A stretch of DNA of 64,000 nucleotides. It comes from Piezodorus guildinii. Taxonomy: Eukaryota; Arthropoda; Insecta; Hemiptera; Pentatomidae. Below the pieces are notes generated by a model. It searched no databases. It was not told where the DNA came from and saw only the letters and a program-made list of their open reading frames with translations. Both the position numbers and the translations under genes were made by a program. The stretch covers positions 96,401,237 to 96,465,236 of the forward strand of contig CM041292.1 in assembly GCA_023052935.1 (NCBI GenBank). The letters run 5' to 3'. Shown here one piece after another: positions 32,600 through 45,354 of this stretch (within the stretch, counting starts at the first letter, position 1; each line of letters begins with the position of its first letter).

Positions 32600-33156
32600 G
32601 ACTAAAAGCTAAACCTAATGAGTAACATTAGAACCAGATTCTCAGCCAATAAATATTTTCCTGACTTAGAACGGCTGCAACACTAAAAGTGTTGTTCAGA
32701 AAAATATTTTATTTACGATTTTATATTCAGGAAAGAATAAAGAATAATTGATAAAAAAATCAAAATTGCTGATCGGCAAAATTAATGAAAATTGGACGAT
32801 TTCGAATGAATTGACCCGTTTGCATTTTGATTTTATTTCTTGTAATGACTTACCCAGCGATCAACGAAAATATATATTGAAGTCTATTTCTTTCAAAAGC
32901 GTTGAAATATTGAAATTCTTTATGTGGTATATTTATCTATAAGGATATGCGTCAATCTGACGTTATCATAATTTAGACAAAATTTTGAATAAACGTGCAA
33001 ACATCACATCAATAATAAATAGGAAGTACCAACAACACTTCAATCAGTTATCCGATATCGTTTTGTTAAATGAAAGCTATATACAACTGTTGCTGATTGT
33101 TAATAATAGCACTAGATTTACGGGACGCGTCATTTTGACTCATTTCGTTAAAACAT
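32600..33156. other. Stretch without a recognised gene
   Basis: The short plus-strand frame at 32748-32942 has no recognised domain. Nothing else is seen. Confidence 0.3.
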
Positions 33157-33855
33157 TAAAATGATACAATTTATTTTCTGAATAAACTTGATATCACCTT
33201 CACCATCAAATACAGAAATATAAGACCCCAAATCCACAAAACAAAAACCTACTCATTATTTGGACAAACGTCTCACAGATAAATATTTTTTCTTTTTATT
33301 CAAAACAACAAACATCCCTGGGCAATGTCAGGTGCTCGTTGAAGTTCTCTCTCCTAATGAAACTTGGATAGGCAAAATTTAGAACTTCAATTGAAGCATC
33401 GTTCGATTAACCACAATAGCATTAATTGACGTTAAATAAGCAAACACAAATTACAGATTGTAAAATAGATAAATTTACTATGCTCATCTCAACAATTACA
33501 TCAATACTGGGGAAGGGGGTACGGCATGAAATATAACATCATTCTCATATTTGGTATGCCATCATTATGAAGGACAGTGGCGTAACAAAGAAAGGTTGCT
33601 CCAAGGAGCAAGTTTTTTCTTCCACCTCTTTTCCTTCTCCAGAAAACAGTCATTTTCATTTTTATCATGTAATAAAGTTACCTCAAAGAATTTCTAAACA
33701 TACTACATGAAAGTAATTACATTCATTTTAAACAATAAATAACTCTTAAAAAAATAATCATCTGGAGGAAAATTATTATAGTTTATCGTTTTACATTCTT
33801 TACTGATGTTGATGAGCACTTTCTGTTTTTCGCTTCTAAATCAAATCAACGAATG
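33157..33855 (+). repeat. Dispersed repeat of about 700 bp, copy 2
   Basis: Homologous to 4365-5062 throughout, including the nested degenerate SINE-A tail at about 33318-33450. Confidence 0.75.
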
Positions 33856-33859
33856 AATC

Positions 33860-35699
33860 GTTACTTGTATTCCTGGCAGACACAACATAAATACACGTTC
33901 ATAGAAATTTGACTGCTACCTGGTGGTAAATGAAGCATTATGAATAGACTAGCATAACGTCCTTTTCGTAATACTTTAATAAACATGGTTTTAAAAATGA
34001 AATGATTATTTTTAATTAAAAATTTCTTTACCAGAGGAAGCCCTAACTGAACGAGTTTCTTAATCCTATCTGAAGCAGCTGCCTCTTCCCCCACCATTCA
34101 TGCCGCAAGGCTTGATATCACTCCCTTCTCCTATTATTTTTACTTATTTTGATTAGTCAACCGTTATCAGTGAGAATTTTTTATTTGTACTACACGTTTC
34201 AGTAGTATGTAGAAATCATTTCCTATTGCTAATGTTTCTTCTTCTTTAGGCATGTGTATGTGCTCGAATTTCTAGTATCTGAATGAAATTGATGCTGATA
34301 AATTTCGCGTCTGATACAACTTTACTATAAAAGACAAGATTTTCCGTACCTCAGATCCATATAGACTGAATCAACTATCTTTCAATATATTACTTAAATT
34401 ATCCAATGGATAATATCGTACACACCACCAATTCCGACCGTTTTCTACCCTAAATAATGATCATACCAGCTTCATATGACTTAATTTATTGATCATCAAC
34501 AAACATAAACCTGTCTCTAACCAAGTACATTAATATAACTTCAATTCGTTAAATTAAATAATGTAGTCTTTTATAAAACCTAAAGTTGTTTTTATTTTAC
34601 TTATAAGGCATAAAAAGTAAGTATATGCATTTTGCTTGTAAAGTTATTTTAAATTATATTTTTTCTTTTAGTCAAATTTTATGTAAAATTTCACGAATAG
34701 ATAAAAAAAGCTGAATATTTGCTTAAAATGAGGCTATCAAATGAGTGTTAATTTGGCTTTATTTTCTTTTTAACAGTAATTAACAATTAATTCTTATTGA
34801 GTCAAAGCCTTTCTATTACTTAAAAGGTCATAATTAATAAAAATAGATTTATTAGTTAACAAAGATGGAAGGCATTAATATACAATATCTTATTAAGACT
34901 AAAATTTAGTGATAGATATAGTGTTAACCTGATAAAGTAGTCATCAATGCTCAGCTGCCAGCACCATACTACATCACTTTCCAGAAGATACTTTAATAAT
35001 AATTGATTTAATAATAGCTGAATATTATGAAATCAAAGTGTTAATATATTGCTGAATATTTTTAATGATTATACTCGTATTAGAAATACTTTAAAATATT
35101 TTGATGATTATAATTAAAGTTATTTTGTTTGTTTGTTTTAATTATAAAGGAAATTGAGCGATTGATTACTGAAGAATTATTGAACTATAGACAACCGCAA
35201 TTTTAGAATCTAGTTTGTATTGTGGATATATATATTTTTCATTGAGCTACTGACAAAAATAGATATAACTTATTCAGAACCACATTGAATAATTACAAGT
35301 TGGATGCTGTTTAAAACAAATTTGTTCTCTAAAAATAATAATGAAAAAAAAATTTAGTAACAGATCAATTGATTTAAAAAAAAATGAACAACCCAATTTC
35401 CCAATCCAGTAATTTATTCATTACTCTAGGTTTCATTGTTTTGTCGTTCTCTTCATAATTGTTTTTCAAGTTAGGCTTAGAACATTTGTTTTATAAAAAA
35501 GTATTTTAATTAAAATAACTATATATTTTTAAAAATGAAAATGTATACATCTTTTATTTTCATACTTGAACAGTGTTATAACATTTGTTTTGGATCTATA
35601 AATTCTTGTTTTTCAACCCTTCCTGCTGAAATACAAATCCAGAACTTTTATTGTTTGTTGAAGGTTCTGTCGGGAAAGACATTCATTTGCTTTTATCAA
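33860..35699. other. Intergenic stretch downstream of gene B
   Basis: AT-rich. No exon, RNA gene or repeat copy was recognised. Confidence 0.35.
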
Positions 35700-35850
35700 A
35701 ATTTTCTTGGTCATGCCGTCCTTCTGAGGGGTCATAAAAAGGTGGTCCTGAGCCTGTGCAACCCGTTGAAGATCTCTATCCTAACAAAACTAGGATTATC
35801 AAAGTTTAGGACCCACTGTAGCATCATCTGATAAGTCACAGTAGCCTAGA
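35700..35850 (+). mobile_element. SINE-A 3' fragment
   Basis: It matches the body of the full SINE-A copies: CATGCCGTCCTTC, AGGTGGTCCTGAGCCTGTGC, GAAGATCTCTATCCTAA and a terminal stretch with CACTGTAGCATC. The tRNA-like head is missing. Confidence 0.6.
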
Positions 35851-37059
35851 AGGGATATTGAATGAAAACAACACAAGGAGTCTTGTCTTCTTTAAAAAAA
35901 AATTTCACTTTTAAATATTTAAATGCACTTTACAATAACTTCTGCTAATGATTTTTCTATTTCCCATAATGTTTAGCTATACTAATTATGTATAAACCTA
36001 TAATAAAATTCTTAACAGGATTTAATTTTTATAAGATTTTCTATTCTGACAAAAGATGTTTGCATAAATACAAAAATGATGAAAATAGTAGTACATCTAA
36101 AAATATTACTACTTCTCAATATTAAAATTGAAAAATCTGTACATTGGTATTTTATATCTTTTGTTTAATCTAAAAAATCTCAATTACTGACTGATTATGA
36201 TTCTTGTGATCCATCAGCAAATATATGAAGGGCGTCTTAATTTTAGGAATTAATGTTGTTTGTTGAATACCAGTTATAAAAGATAAGATAACGATAAGTT
36301 TTTCATTTCATTTAAAAAAAAAAAAAATAAAAAAAATAATTTTATGCTTATGGTTTGAAAAGTTATGTGGGTATAAATGAGTATTAATGTATTTATGAAA
36401 TGCAAGGTCCTTACTATGGCCTTGTGTTTTATATCACAAATTTCTGCAGTCCAATATTAGAGTTATTAAGAAAAGTGAATAAATTTTTGTGAGGTAATTA
36501 GTTTAAAATTGTTTTTTTCCGTTTCCTAAATTTTTCCTGAGGTGGCATATACACTACCATAAGTGATTATTTAGATTAAATTAAGTAAATTTTGGTAAAT
36601 ACTGCCTCACTTGATGATATGCAGGTGTTTCTAAACTACACAAATCTGAATCACCACACTTTATTTCGACTAGAAAATAATCGCAAGTATTTCTAATAAC
36701 CAATAAAGAAATCAGTAAAACAATAAAGCTTAATCTTGCAAATGAAATTATTGATATAAGATTTATTCTTAAAATTTTGTTTTGTTTAAAATAGCTCCAC
36801 TAGCTCTTCTTACTTTGTGGAGGAATCAGGGTGCTAATTGTACTTTATAATTTAATTATCTGTTTGATTTATTAAAACAAAGAGATTTCATTATGACAAA
36901 TGTAGGATCTTGGGTTTACTATTTAGTAGAATTTTAGATACCGTTTCTTCATAACTATGATAATACTACATGTCAGTGTATACACTCATTTGTTTGATTT
37001 AAATTTTGCATCTATTTCATAAATTAATAATCAACTTAGCTTCATTAGGTATCTACTAT
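35851..37059. other. Downstream flank of gene B
   Basis: AT-rich with a poly(A) run near 36312. No gene is recognised. Confidence 0.35.
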
Positions 37060-37065
37060 TTTATT
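37060..37065 (-). promoter_or_regulatory. Polyadenylation signal of gene B
   Basis: AATAAA on the minus strand about 19 bases after the stop codon at 37084-37086. Confidence 0.6.
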
Positions 37066-37083
37066 TGGGTTACAAGGCTACAA

Positions 37084-40000
37084 TTAATTTCCATGTGATT
37101 TAATTTCTTGTTTCTTGGGGTTTCCTTTATTCGTTTTTGTCTCCAATTTTTCATCCTCATTACATTTCTTGTGTTCCAAACTTAATGATTTAAAGGCGTA
37201 CCTAAACCCTAAAGCACTAAAATCATAATATTAAAATCTAGAATTTAAAGAAGGAAAAATGTACAGTTTATCTGTTTTAAAAAATTGAAAAGATCTAATT
37301 TATATAAAATTATCTACAGGCCTAGAAAAAAAATGTTTGTTGTTGAAAAAATAAGCTCATACCTGAAGAAAACAATGTCTCTTTTCCTTCCCCTCGTAAT
37401 TTTTAAATGAACATCAATTAAACACTCTCCCATTCTTTTAGTGAGTGCTTCCACAACTGGCCTAGAATAACCTTTTCCTTTTTCTTTCTCTATAGTTTGG
37501 ATCTAGGAAATAGAATATAATTCTTTTTTTTTTTTTTCTTTTAGCCAATAAAATGTTTATGATATAACATAACTTACTATTCCAATGCCGCCGTGGTACC
37601 AAACAAGAGCCCATGAGAGTAAACTATCTTGTTGGAATAATCCTAAGCCTTCGTGTATATCAATCATGTCAGTTAAAATCTCTCTGCAACCTGGAAAATG
37701 TTCTTGCCATGATTCGTGTATTAAGTCAATATGTTCGAGACCCAGTGGTTGAATTTCAACTCCATCATTTGGTAAACTGTAATCAAGAATTAAAAAACTA
37801 AAATCTATTGAGAATGAAGTTGCATCATAATATTGACACTTAAAATAAAATTTAATTTTTTGAAATAATTAGGGAGCGCGTGGTCTAGTGGATAGAGCAC
37901 TAGTCTATTGTTCGCCGGGTCCTGGGTTCGAATCCCGGCTGTGGCAGAATATTATTTATTCTGTTAATTCAGTTGGGGCTGACCTTAGGGTATGGAGACC
38001 CTCCTGGGGCAGACCCAGCCTCTATAAAGTGGGTGTCCAAAATAATTGGGGAAAAACCTGGTGGCTGAGCGTGATTAAGACCTAATCTCTTCATTGCACT
38101 GCCATTATCCTAGAAACAGTACAAATATTTTTATGTATTGAGCCAGATTTGAAATTCTTTGATGAAATGATTGTTTTATATGAAAATATAGATACTTTAC
38201 AGACTAAAAAATAAAATTGAAACTTTTAATGAAAATTTTAAAAACTCTTGGAGTCCTGTTGACCTGCAGTGTAGAAAGAATGTTGATCGTATAATAAATC
38301 TTTTTTACAATTTTTTGTAATCATTATTGATCTTCCATAATTTCATACTGTCACCTATTTAATATTAATAATATATTGTAATATATATATTAAAATTTGG
38401 TGTTATAACGCTTTGTTACTTTTATGAACCAAAAGTTGATTAGTTTATATTGAATCTTTATTGAAGTAGACTTTATCACAAATTATATAATAACTCTTAT
38501 TCTATTAAACTTTTATTCTATTGGTTCTCTATTTCTATTTAAAGGAAACATTTTAGTTGGAAGGACAAAAGTGACACCACGTTTGTATTGTCTGTAATAG
38601 TTATCATATAATTTGGGATTAAAAACGAATTTTTCTTAATTACTATTAAAGTTTTAAATCTCTTTTTAAATAAATCACAATTACTATTTTAAATATCTTT
38701 TTATATAAATTTTTTTAAATCATTTATTTATTTGTTGCGAATATTTCATGAAAATGTATCTTAGATTCTTAATCAATATAGGGCATGTACTTATAAATTA
38801 AACTAATTCTGAGCTGCAAGCACCTACATTCCCAGCTGCTACAGAGAAGTAAGTAGTCCTACTGCGCTAAGAATCAATCACACAAGTGAGATACAACATT
38901 GCCTCATTACAAAGGAAGCTTCATTCAAATGTCAGATGTGTGGCACCATACTCACAATTTCTCAAATTTTAGATTTTTTTTTTTTTTTACATAAATAGAT
39001 TAAAAGAAAGAAAAGACCTATGAGTATCTAAAGATGGCTGAATTATTAAAGCTATCAGTTTCTAATAAAAGAAGATTTATTGATGAACAAATACTTTTTT
39101 TATACCTACTATATTTTTATATATTAACTTTAATTTACTTATTTTATGCCTTGATCTACCTACTTATCACTATCGCTTCTTTATTATCCTATCAAATACT
39201 TAATCTGAATAATTAATTTACTCTCTCCTTATTCCAATGTATTCTTCTAGACCAAGAATTTTTTAAAAATTTATTATTTATTAAACTTTATTAGTTAATT
39301 TGATATATTTATTATTAAAAAAAAAAAATAAAATGTTGATGGCAATTAAGGTTCTATGCCTCAAACACAAAATAACTAATATAAAAATAGTGGTCTCTAA
39401 ATCCATTAAGTAATCCTTACTTCACTTGCACTTCTCTTGCACAATACCAAGGGAGCCACATAATCACATCAGTAGAGGTACACCAAGGTTCTTTCTTAAA
39501 AATAGTAGTAATGGCTTCAAAAGTATGAGGATTTAAGCAGGTTAAGCGACACAAGTCATATTGATCTTTAGCAGGTACATATCTGCTGGTAGTAAGTGCT
39601 ACCTCCATCATAGATTTGTCAGTTTTTTCATGACAATACGCGGAACCATTGAAAGTTGCCTATGGAAATTATATAAATATTATAGAATGTGGTAGAAAGT
39701 ATATAGTTTATTTCAAAATTAATTTTATTTAATATATGAAAATTAACAAATAGCTCACTTGAGACGTCTGCCATCTCAAACATCGTTTAAAGTATAATGT
39801 TTCGAATTATCAAGAAACTGAACTTTTGAGCACTGGAAATAGTCGCATTGTCAGATACCGGAAATCGCTGAAAATTGAAAATTTTCTTTTCTTTGAAAAA
39901 TTGATAGTTGATAGCAGTTTTTGGATGATTTTGCTAATTCCGACTTGATCAATTTGTACCCGACCAATATAAAAGATAAGGATCGTTGAGTTGACTTATA

Positions 40001-43000
40001 GTGATTCTTTCTTCTTCAACAGTTCTACGTCATCATGGTCAGCAGATGATGGGATTACGTTTACCGTCAGAAGACCAGATTGGTGGCAATCCATACAACG
40101 GCTTTGCTACGATTAATTTGGGCGTATCAGATTGTATTGTATATAGGTCAAAATGGGAGAGGTACCTCCACCTTTCTACAGGAAGGTATGATGAAATACA
40201 AACCCAAGCAAGTGGGTGGGTACTCCATTTCTGCTGGGAGATCTTCATCGAGCGAGGATTGTTGAGTATCCAAGTTAATGGAAAATGTATCCAACGATAG
40301 TCACTCGGCGCCGGTCCGAAACCGGCCAGGGCTGTTAAAAATTTATTTTGTGATCATCCCATAGAATAAATTTCAACTGACACGCCGCAGCTAAAATAGG
40401 TTGGTAACCTAAAGGATAACCCGTTTTCCCTAAACTCAGATTATTTATGGATTACAAATAGTTCCATAAATACCCAAAATAGAGGGTATTGGCAACGAGT
40501 ACGGCTGAAGAAAGCAAAATATATATCTCTAGTAGATGCGTCAAATCAATTTTCGCAAATGCCAATGGAAAAGGATCAGTTATGACAACGATTCATCACA
40601 CTCTAAAGAAGATATAAAATAGTATAAAACTCTATTGAATATGTTCGGACGCTGAACTGTTCCAAAAATGTAAGTTTATTTCATGAGCTTGAAAGCATTG
40701 CCGATAAAGCAGTTCCAGGAAAAACAAGAGAAAACCATGGTTCTTCAAAACAGACGGTATTGCGTATACTGGAATTAGGAATTTAATTTTGATAAAGAAA
40801 AATTTAATTTTAGAGTCGAACAAATTTATACCAAAGCATAATATTTTCACTCCCCTCTCTGGAACACTGAACCAAGTGTGAATGGCAAAGTAAGACTTCC
40901 GGAAATTTCAACACTTCTTTCCCATCCGCATTTCATATATTGAATGCCAATAGAGGCTGAGTGAAAACATTGTTACAACATTATAGAAAACTGCTCTAGC
41001 ACAATAATAATATCAAATTTAAATTCGGCGGAAAATAGTTTATTAAGTGTTAATCTTACCTGGCATATACTGAAAAAAAATATTCCGTTTTTATAATCTC
41101 CTCTTGGTGCTAGAATATGGATTTCTCGTTTGGGATTTACTGACTTCCATTTTATTAAAGAACGGACGTGTTCATAGGCCTTGAAGAGATACGATAATTA
41201 TTAGCTATATGACTTAAAAGGGAACCTATATCACTATTCAGATACATACATATATATATTGGAAGGAATTATAATTAGTCCGGGTGGCTATCAGTAAATG
41301 AAACAACTAAATATTTTATTCTAACTAAATATTATGTTGCTTCACTTACTGAATAGTTTAAACTATTTGTTTCAATTGTTTTATTTCAGCCGTGCAACGA
41401 CCCAAGTATTTGCGACCTCTCTGGGGCTCTCTCCACGGTCACCCAAAAAAGCTCTTCACTGCTGCGTTTACTTCATTCAATTTATATGTAATATTTGTTA
41501 TAATTAATTTTTAGCAATTATTCAATAGTTTTTAATAGTTATTATTGATACGTCCTAAGAATAATTATTGAAATCAATTAAAGGCTTTGATGTTTCTTGT
41601 GAAAATTCGATATTGAAATCTCCACTCAAGATCGCGGGTAATTTATCCAAGTTCCGATTAAGCATAGCAAACCCTGCTGTTGTATATATAATTCAATTTT
41701 CATATATAAAATCAATTATTTTCTTTACACTTTAATTTGGTGAGTTTGTAAATTCCAACAATTATGATGAGTGGTCCATTTTCAGCATAACCTTTTTCAA
41801 CACAAATTTTATGGATTTAATTGCAAAAAAAAACAAAAAAAAACGAAAATAATATGCCTGGTGCTGATTCTTGTACAGCAACGCGGATCGCTAATGAAAA
41901 ATATGGTAAAAGGCTCTGCTATAACATGATATCAACAATTTGATCAATAGTCTGCTGCTCTTCTCTGATTTGTCGCTACACTCAGTTTATAAGTAATATT
42001 TGTTTTGTTTTTTTGTTTATTTATTTAACGTCACTTTATGCTACCATGGCTAATCGGACGATGCTACAGTGAGAGTCCTAAATTTTGCATATCCAGGTTT
42101 TATTAGGATAGGGATCTTTAACGAGTACCTGACATCGCACAGGCTCGGGACCACCTTTTAACGTCCCCAGCGAAGGACGGCATAACTAAGGATTTTTTAC
42201 TCCCATTAAAATCCTAGGACCACCTGCGGGTTTGAACCCGTGATCTTTGGCATGGGAGGCTGTTATGCTAACCACCCAGCTACAAGTGATCCCCAGTAAT
42301 ATTTGTTTTTATTAATTATAATCAATTATTCAATTGTTATTATTGATACATAATAATAATTACTATTTTCATATTTCCAACAGAAATGGAATGTCAATAT
42401 ATTCATTAAACTATCAAAGTCTTCCCGTACATGTCCTGGATCTTGACGACGGTGTTGCTCAAAATTCAAGGATATTGCTTTTATCTGAACCATGGTTGAA
42501 CAACAAAGAAAACACCGATAACCCAAATTTCCATTGTATTACTAAATGTAAGCGACCTCAGTGGCGAGCTACAGGAGTAGCCCATATATAAAAGATATAG
42601 AGAAACTACAAACATTATAACTTCACACATGGATGTAGTATTCAGGAATTCTTAATTATATATTGGGTTGTCTGAAAAGCTTGTAGTGATTTTTAAAATA
42701 ATATTTACCTTTTATTTTTTTGTACTAAAAATGAATCATAAAGCTCATCATCATGGAATTAACTATGTTTACACACTGAATTCGTCTTTCTCAAGGCTCA
42801 GTAGTGTAGTTTGTTGCAAATAAACATGAGCGACGATTCAGCTCATTCTCGGCATACTATGCTGTTCTTTTTAAAAAAAGGAGGAAACGCGGCCCAAACT
42901 GCAAGATTCTTTCCGTGTATGGCAGCGATTCAATTGCTGATCGCACAGTTCAGAAGTGGTTTCGGCGGTTTAGATCAGGAGATTTCAATTTGGAAGACCA

Positions 43001-44465
43001 GCCCCGGATTGACCGGAGTTCAACTCTTGACATCGAGGATATTATGACGGTCATAGCAAACAATCCACGAATTACTGTCAGTGAGATACTGGAGTTAAGA
43101 GCCGGCAAATCGACCGTTTTTGATCATCTAAAGACCAGCCTTCTTCTTTCTCAATGAAAGGAACTTTTTGCAAAGGATTTCATGTTGTGATTTGCTGCTG
43201 AAATAAAATTTGGAGGATCTATTTTTGAAACGAGTTGTTACCAGTGACGAAAAATGGATTCTCTCCATCAAAACCAGCGAAAAAAATTTTGAGGGTTGCC
43301 TGAAACAAAGCCGCTCGCAACACCGAAGGCCGGCTTGCGTCCAAGAAAGGTGATTCTCAGTATTTGGTGGGGTTGGAAGAGACCCCTCAGAGACATTTTC
43401 CTCTCTCCTTCCACAAAACCAAACTATAAATATGGACTTTTACTGCTCCCAGTTCGATCGATGAAAGAGCTATTGAAGAGAAACGGCCATAGTTGGCAAA
43501 TCGGAAAATCGGTCCCGTGTGTCCTCGGCAAAAGTTATCAAGCTTCAGATAGGAGGTTTTACCTCACCTGCGATACTTTCCTGACTGCTCCTTCGGATTT
43601 CCATCTTTTCCGTTCCCTCGAAAATATTCTACAAGGGAAATCCTACTCTTCAGAAGCAGACGTCAAAACGGACCTTTTATTGTTCTTTAGGAGTAAGGAC
43701 AGTGATTTTTGTAAAAAAGGGATAATGAACCTTCCAAGCCATTGGACAAGGGTAATCGCTAACGATGGTAACTATTTTGTAGATTAAATAAATAAATTTT
43801 AAGCTGTTCATCAATTTTAATTTTTTTCCAATTTTCTCTACGAACTTTCCGGACAACCCAATAGTTTTAATGAATCACCTATTGGAGAACTTTGAGTCGC
43901 AAAATTTGAAACAGAAGTCTCTCCTTATCAAAGTGTAAAGAAGATAATTGAATTTATCTATTAAAATTTACTTACATATACAACAGCAGAGTTCGCTTTT
44001 CTTAATCAGAACTTGGACAAATTACCCATGATCTTGTTAGTTGGTATTTAATTCATATACTTTTGAATCACCGCCGTTTAATTATTATAATTAAATAATT
44101 ACTTTAACAAGTACGCGAATAATATGTAATTTAAAATAAGAAAATAAACATACGTGAATAGCTTTAGGAAAATCGTTCCCCATTAGGAAGAGCATATCAG
44201 GATAATCTTTAGGGGGCACTTCTATCAGAGGATCGGCTGGTATAATTTCCTTCTTTAAACGTTCTGGAGATTCATATGATTTTATCGAGGTATCAGTAAA
44301 AATCGAATCCACAGAAAACTCATAGTAGTCTTCTTCAGATAAGCCATAGCTTAGTTCTTCGAATTCATTATATTCATATAAGCTTTGTTCGCCTGAATCA
44401 ACAGCATCCTCTAGAGCTGATTCATGTGAAGAGGTAATTTCCTCTGATTCCATTCCAGAAGACAT
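37084..44465 (-). CDS. Gene B: GLYAT-like GNAT paralogue with acidic N-terminal extension, six exons
   Basis: Exons in transcript order are 44465-44154, 41179-41060, 39659-39421, 37776-37578, 37502-37363 and 37216-37084, giving about 380 residues. Borders are GT-AG and phases fit. Exon 2 has the same length as in gene A (120 bp), exon 5 likewise (140 bp), and all intron positions correspond. Shared blocks are PDMLFLMGNDFPKAIH, HILAPRGDYKNG, SAYCHEKT, MWLPWYCAREVQVK, LPNDGVEIQPLGLEHIDLI, SLLSWALVWYHGGIGIQT and ALGFRYAF. Two differences stand out. About 70 extra N-terminal residues are rich in Glu, Asp, Ser and Tyr. The CoA-loop region reads EKGKGYSRPVVEAL, with Ser and Pro where gene A has Gly and Ala. 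The C-terminal tail is Lys/Glu-rich. Introns carry SINEs and a dead mariner. Confidence 0.8.
37871..38152 (+). mobile_element. SINE-B, tRNA-derived, in gene B intron 3
   Basis: The head reads GGGAGCGCGTGGTCTAGTGG, then ATAGAGCAC (A box), and GGGTTCGAATCCCGGC (B box), like a tRNA gene. The body is shared with 28328-28592 (GCAGAATATTATTTATTCTG, AACCTGGTGGCTGAGCGTG). It is a retroposon, not a tRNA gene, because the body follows directly on the head and no acceptor stem closes. Confidence 0.85.
39960..40660 (+). pseudogene. Possible decayed Tc1-type transposase in gene B intron 2
   Basis: A less AT-rich block. One frame contains WVLHFCWEIFIERGLLSIQV then NGKCIQ, reminiscent of the Tc1 motif VMVWGCF..GVGPL..V.G.M. 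Further on, another frame shows DNDSSHSKED, reminiscent of DNDPKHT. Stops and frame changes are frequent and no terminal repeats were found. The similarity is weak and could be chance. Confidence 0.3.
41258..41400. repeat. Decayed relative of the palindromic MITE
   Basis: GGAAGGAATTATAATTAGTC then CGGGTGGC matches the outer arm of 27324-27608, and CTGAATAGTTTAAACT and CAATTGTTTTATT match its inner part. Confidence 0.6.
42007..42294 (-). mobile_element. SINE-A, complete, in gene B intron 1
   Basis: On the minus strand it starts GGGGATCACTTGTAGCTGGG (A-box region), then a B box GGGTTCAAACCC, a body, and an A-rich tail with AAATAAATAAAC. It is flanked by a perfect 15-bp duplication AGTAATATTTGTTTT (41992-42006 and 42295-42309). 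That is the hallmark of LINE-assisted retroposition. Confidence 0.92.
42663..43861 (+). mobile_element. Second mariner, decayed, in gene B intron 1
   Basis: Terminal inverted repeats: the left starts TTGGGTTGTCTGAAAAGCTT and the right, reversed, starts TTGGGTTGTCCGGAAAGTTC. TA lies outside each end (42661-42662 and 43862-43863). The length is about 1.2 kb. Confidence 0.9.
42827..43787 (+). pseudogene. Mariner transposase pseudogene
   Basis: Pieces in different frames follow the order of a mariner transposase: SDDSAHSRHTMLFFLKKGGN and AAQTARF, SIADRTVQKWFRRFRSGDF, PRITVSEILELRAGKSTVFD, VTSDEKWILS (first catalytic Asp), LRPRKVILSIWW, TAPSDFHLFRSLENIL (third Asp) and VIANDGNYFVD. Several frameshifts separate them, and the HDNARPH block is lost or unreadable. 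It is a different subfamily from the mariner at 281-1527, because the terminal repeats differ. Confidence 0.82.
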
Positions 44466-44928
44466 GTTTTATTGAACAGTAACCTAAATGAATTGAGCAA
44501 TAAAATATAATTTAGTCCATATTTTAACTTTAGCCAAAAGATAAATAAAATATTTCATAATAATTGTACTTAAAAATAAATTATGTTCAATTTATTTAAT
44601 AAAACTTGTATTAGTTACTGACATTAATGAAGTTCTTTAACAGTTGTGAATCTAACCCATCTATCTGTACAAACGTCCAGAATTTTTAACAGTATCTGGA
44701 CTTTATCTTTTTTAGCTGGAATATAACTATTAGAAGTTTAATAGGAGATTGAGAAAGAAATCTCCAAACATAAAAATAACGGGCGTGATATTTAACTTCA
44801 CACTTTGATAAATAGGACTTTTCCATCAGTACTGAGGAAGTAAACACATACAATAAATTTAAAACAAATATAACCAAGAAATAATAATTCATTAAGTTAT
44901 TAATTTATTCAAATTTTTAAAAAATCTT
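44466..44928. other. Upstream region of gene B
   Basis: About 460 bp before the next repeat. It should hold the promoter and 5' UTR of gene B. No distinct core promoter element was recognised. Confidence 0.35.
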
Positions 44929-45313
44929 TACATCGATTTAGCGAAAATTTAATTTTATTCAAAATCCATTGAGCCGTTTTTGAGAAAATCGTAAGAAGGT
45001 GTAAAATGTATGGCATAAAGTGGCTCTTCTGGTTAGCTGATTTTGATCAAAAAGTTTCTGTAACATAGCTTATAGTTGTTTTAAATATTTAATTTCTGTT
45101 TCATAGGACTTTTAGTTTAAGCGCTGGAGTTACCACACTGACACATACACAGACACAGACACATACACACACACCTTTTTGCGGGACTTGTTTATTTGGA
45201 CTCAGAGAACCCTAAAACGTGTATTTCCGTTGAAAACTGGAATTCGAAAATTTTCACGATCGCAATACTTTTCCTTACTACACATTTCATATATAGGTAA
45301 GTGAAAGTAAAAA
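44929..45313 (-). repeat. 880-bp repeat family, 5' half, reversed
   Basis: Read on the minus strand it begins ACTTTCACTTACC with the hairpin ATATATGAAATGTG. It continues through GAAAATTTTCGAATTCCAG and ACACGTTTTAGGGTTC and ends at TCGATGTAAAGATTTTT. The second half is absent. It contains a CA-rich microsatellite at 45140-45175. Confidence 0.78.
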
Positions 45314-45354
45314 TATACCTGTCGGAAATGTAAGTTGTTTCCATTTTACCACTT

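Noticed and set aside
37871..37946. Possible functional tRNA gene
   Set aside because: It has A and B boxes, but the sequence continues into a SINE body shared with 28328-28592 and no acceptor stem closes.
38800..38960. Possible zinc-finger-like piece (FKCQMCGTI)
   Set aside because: Only one cysteine pair is visible and no histidines follow at the right spacing.
40001..40300. 99-codon plus-strand frame as a host exon
   Set aside because: It is opposite in strand to gene B, overlaps frames on the other strand, has no convincing domain, and shows only weak Tc1-like hints.
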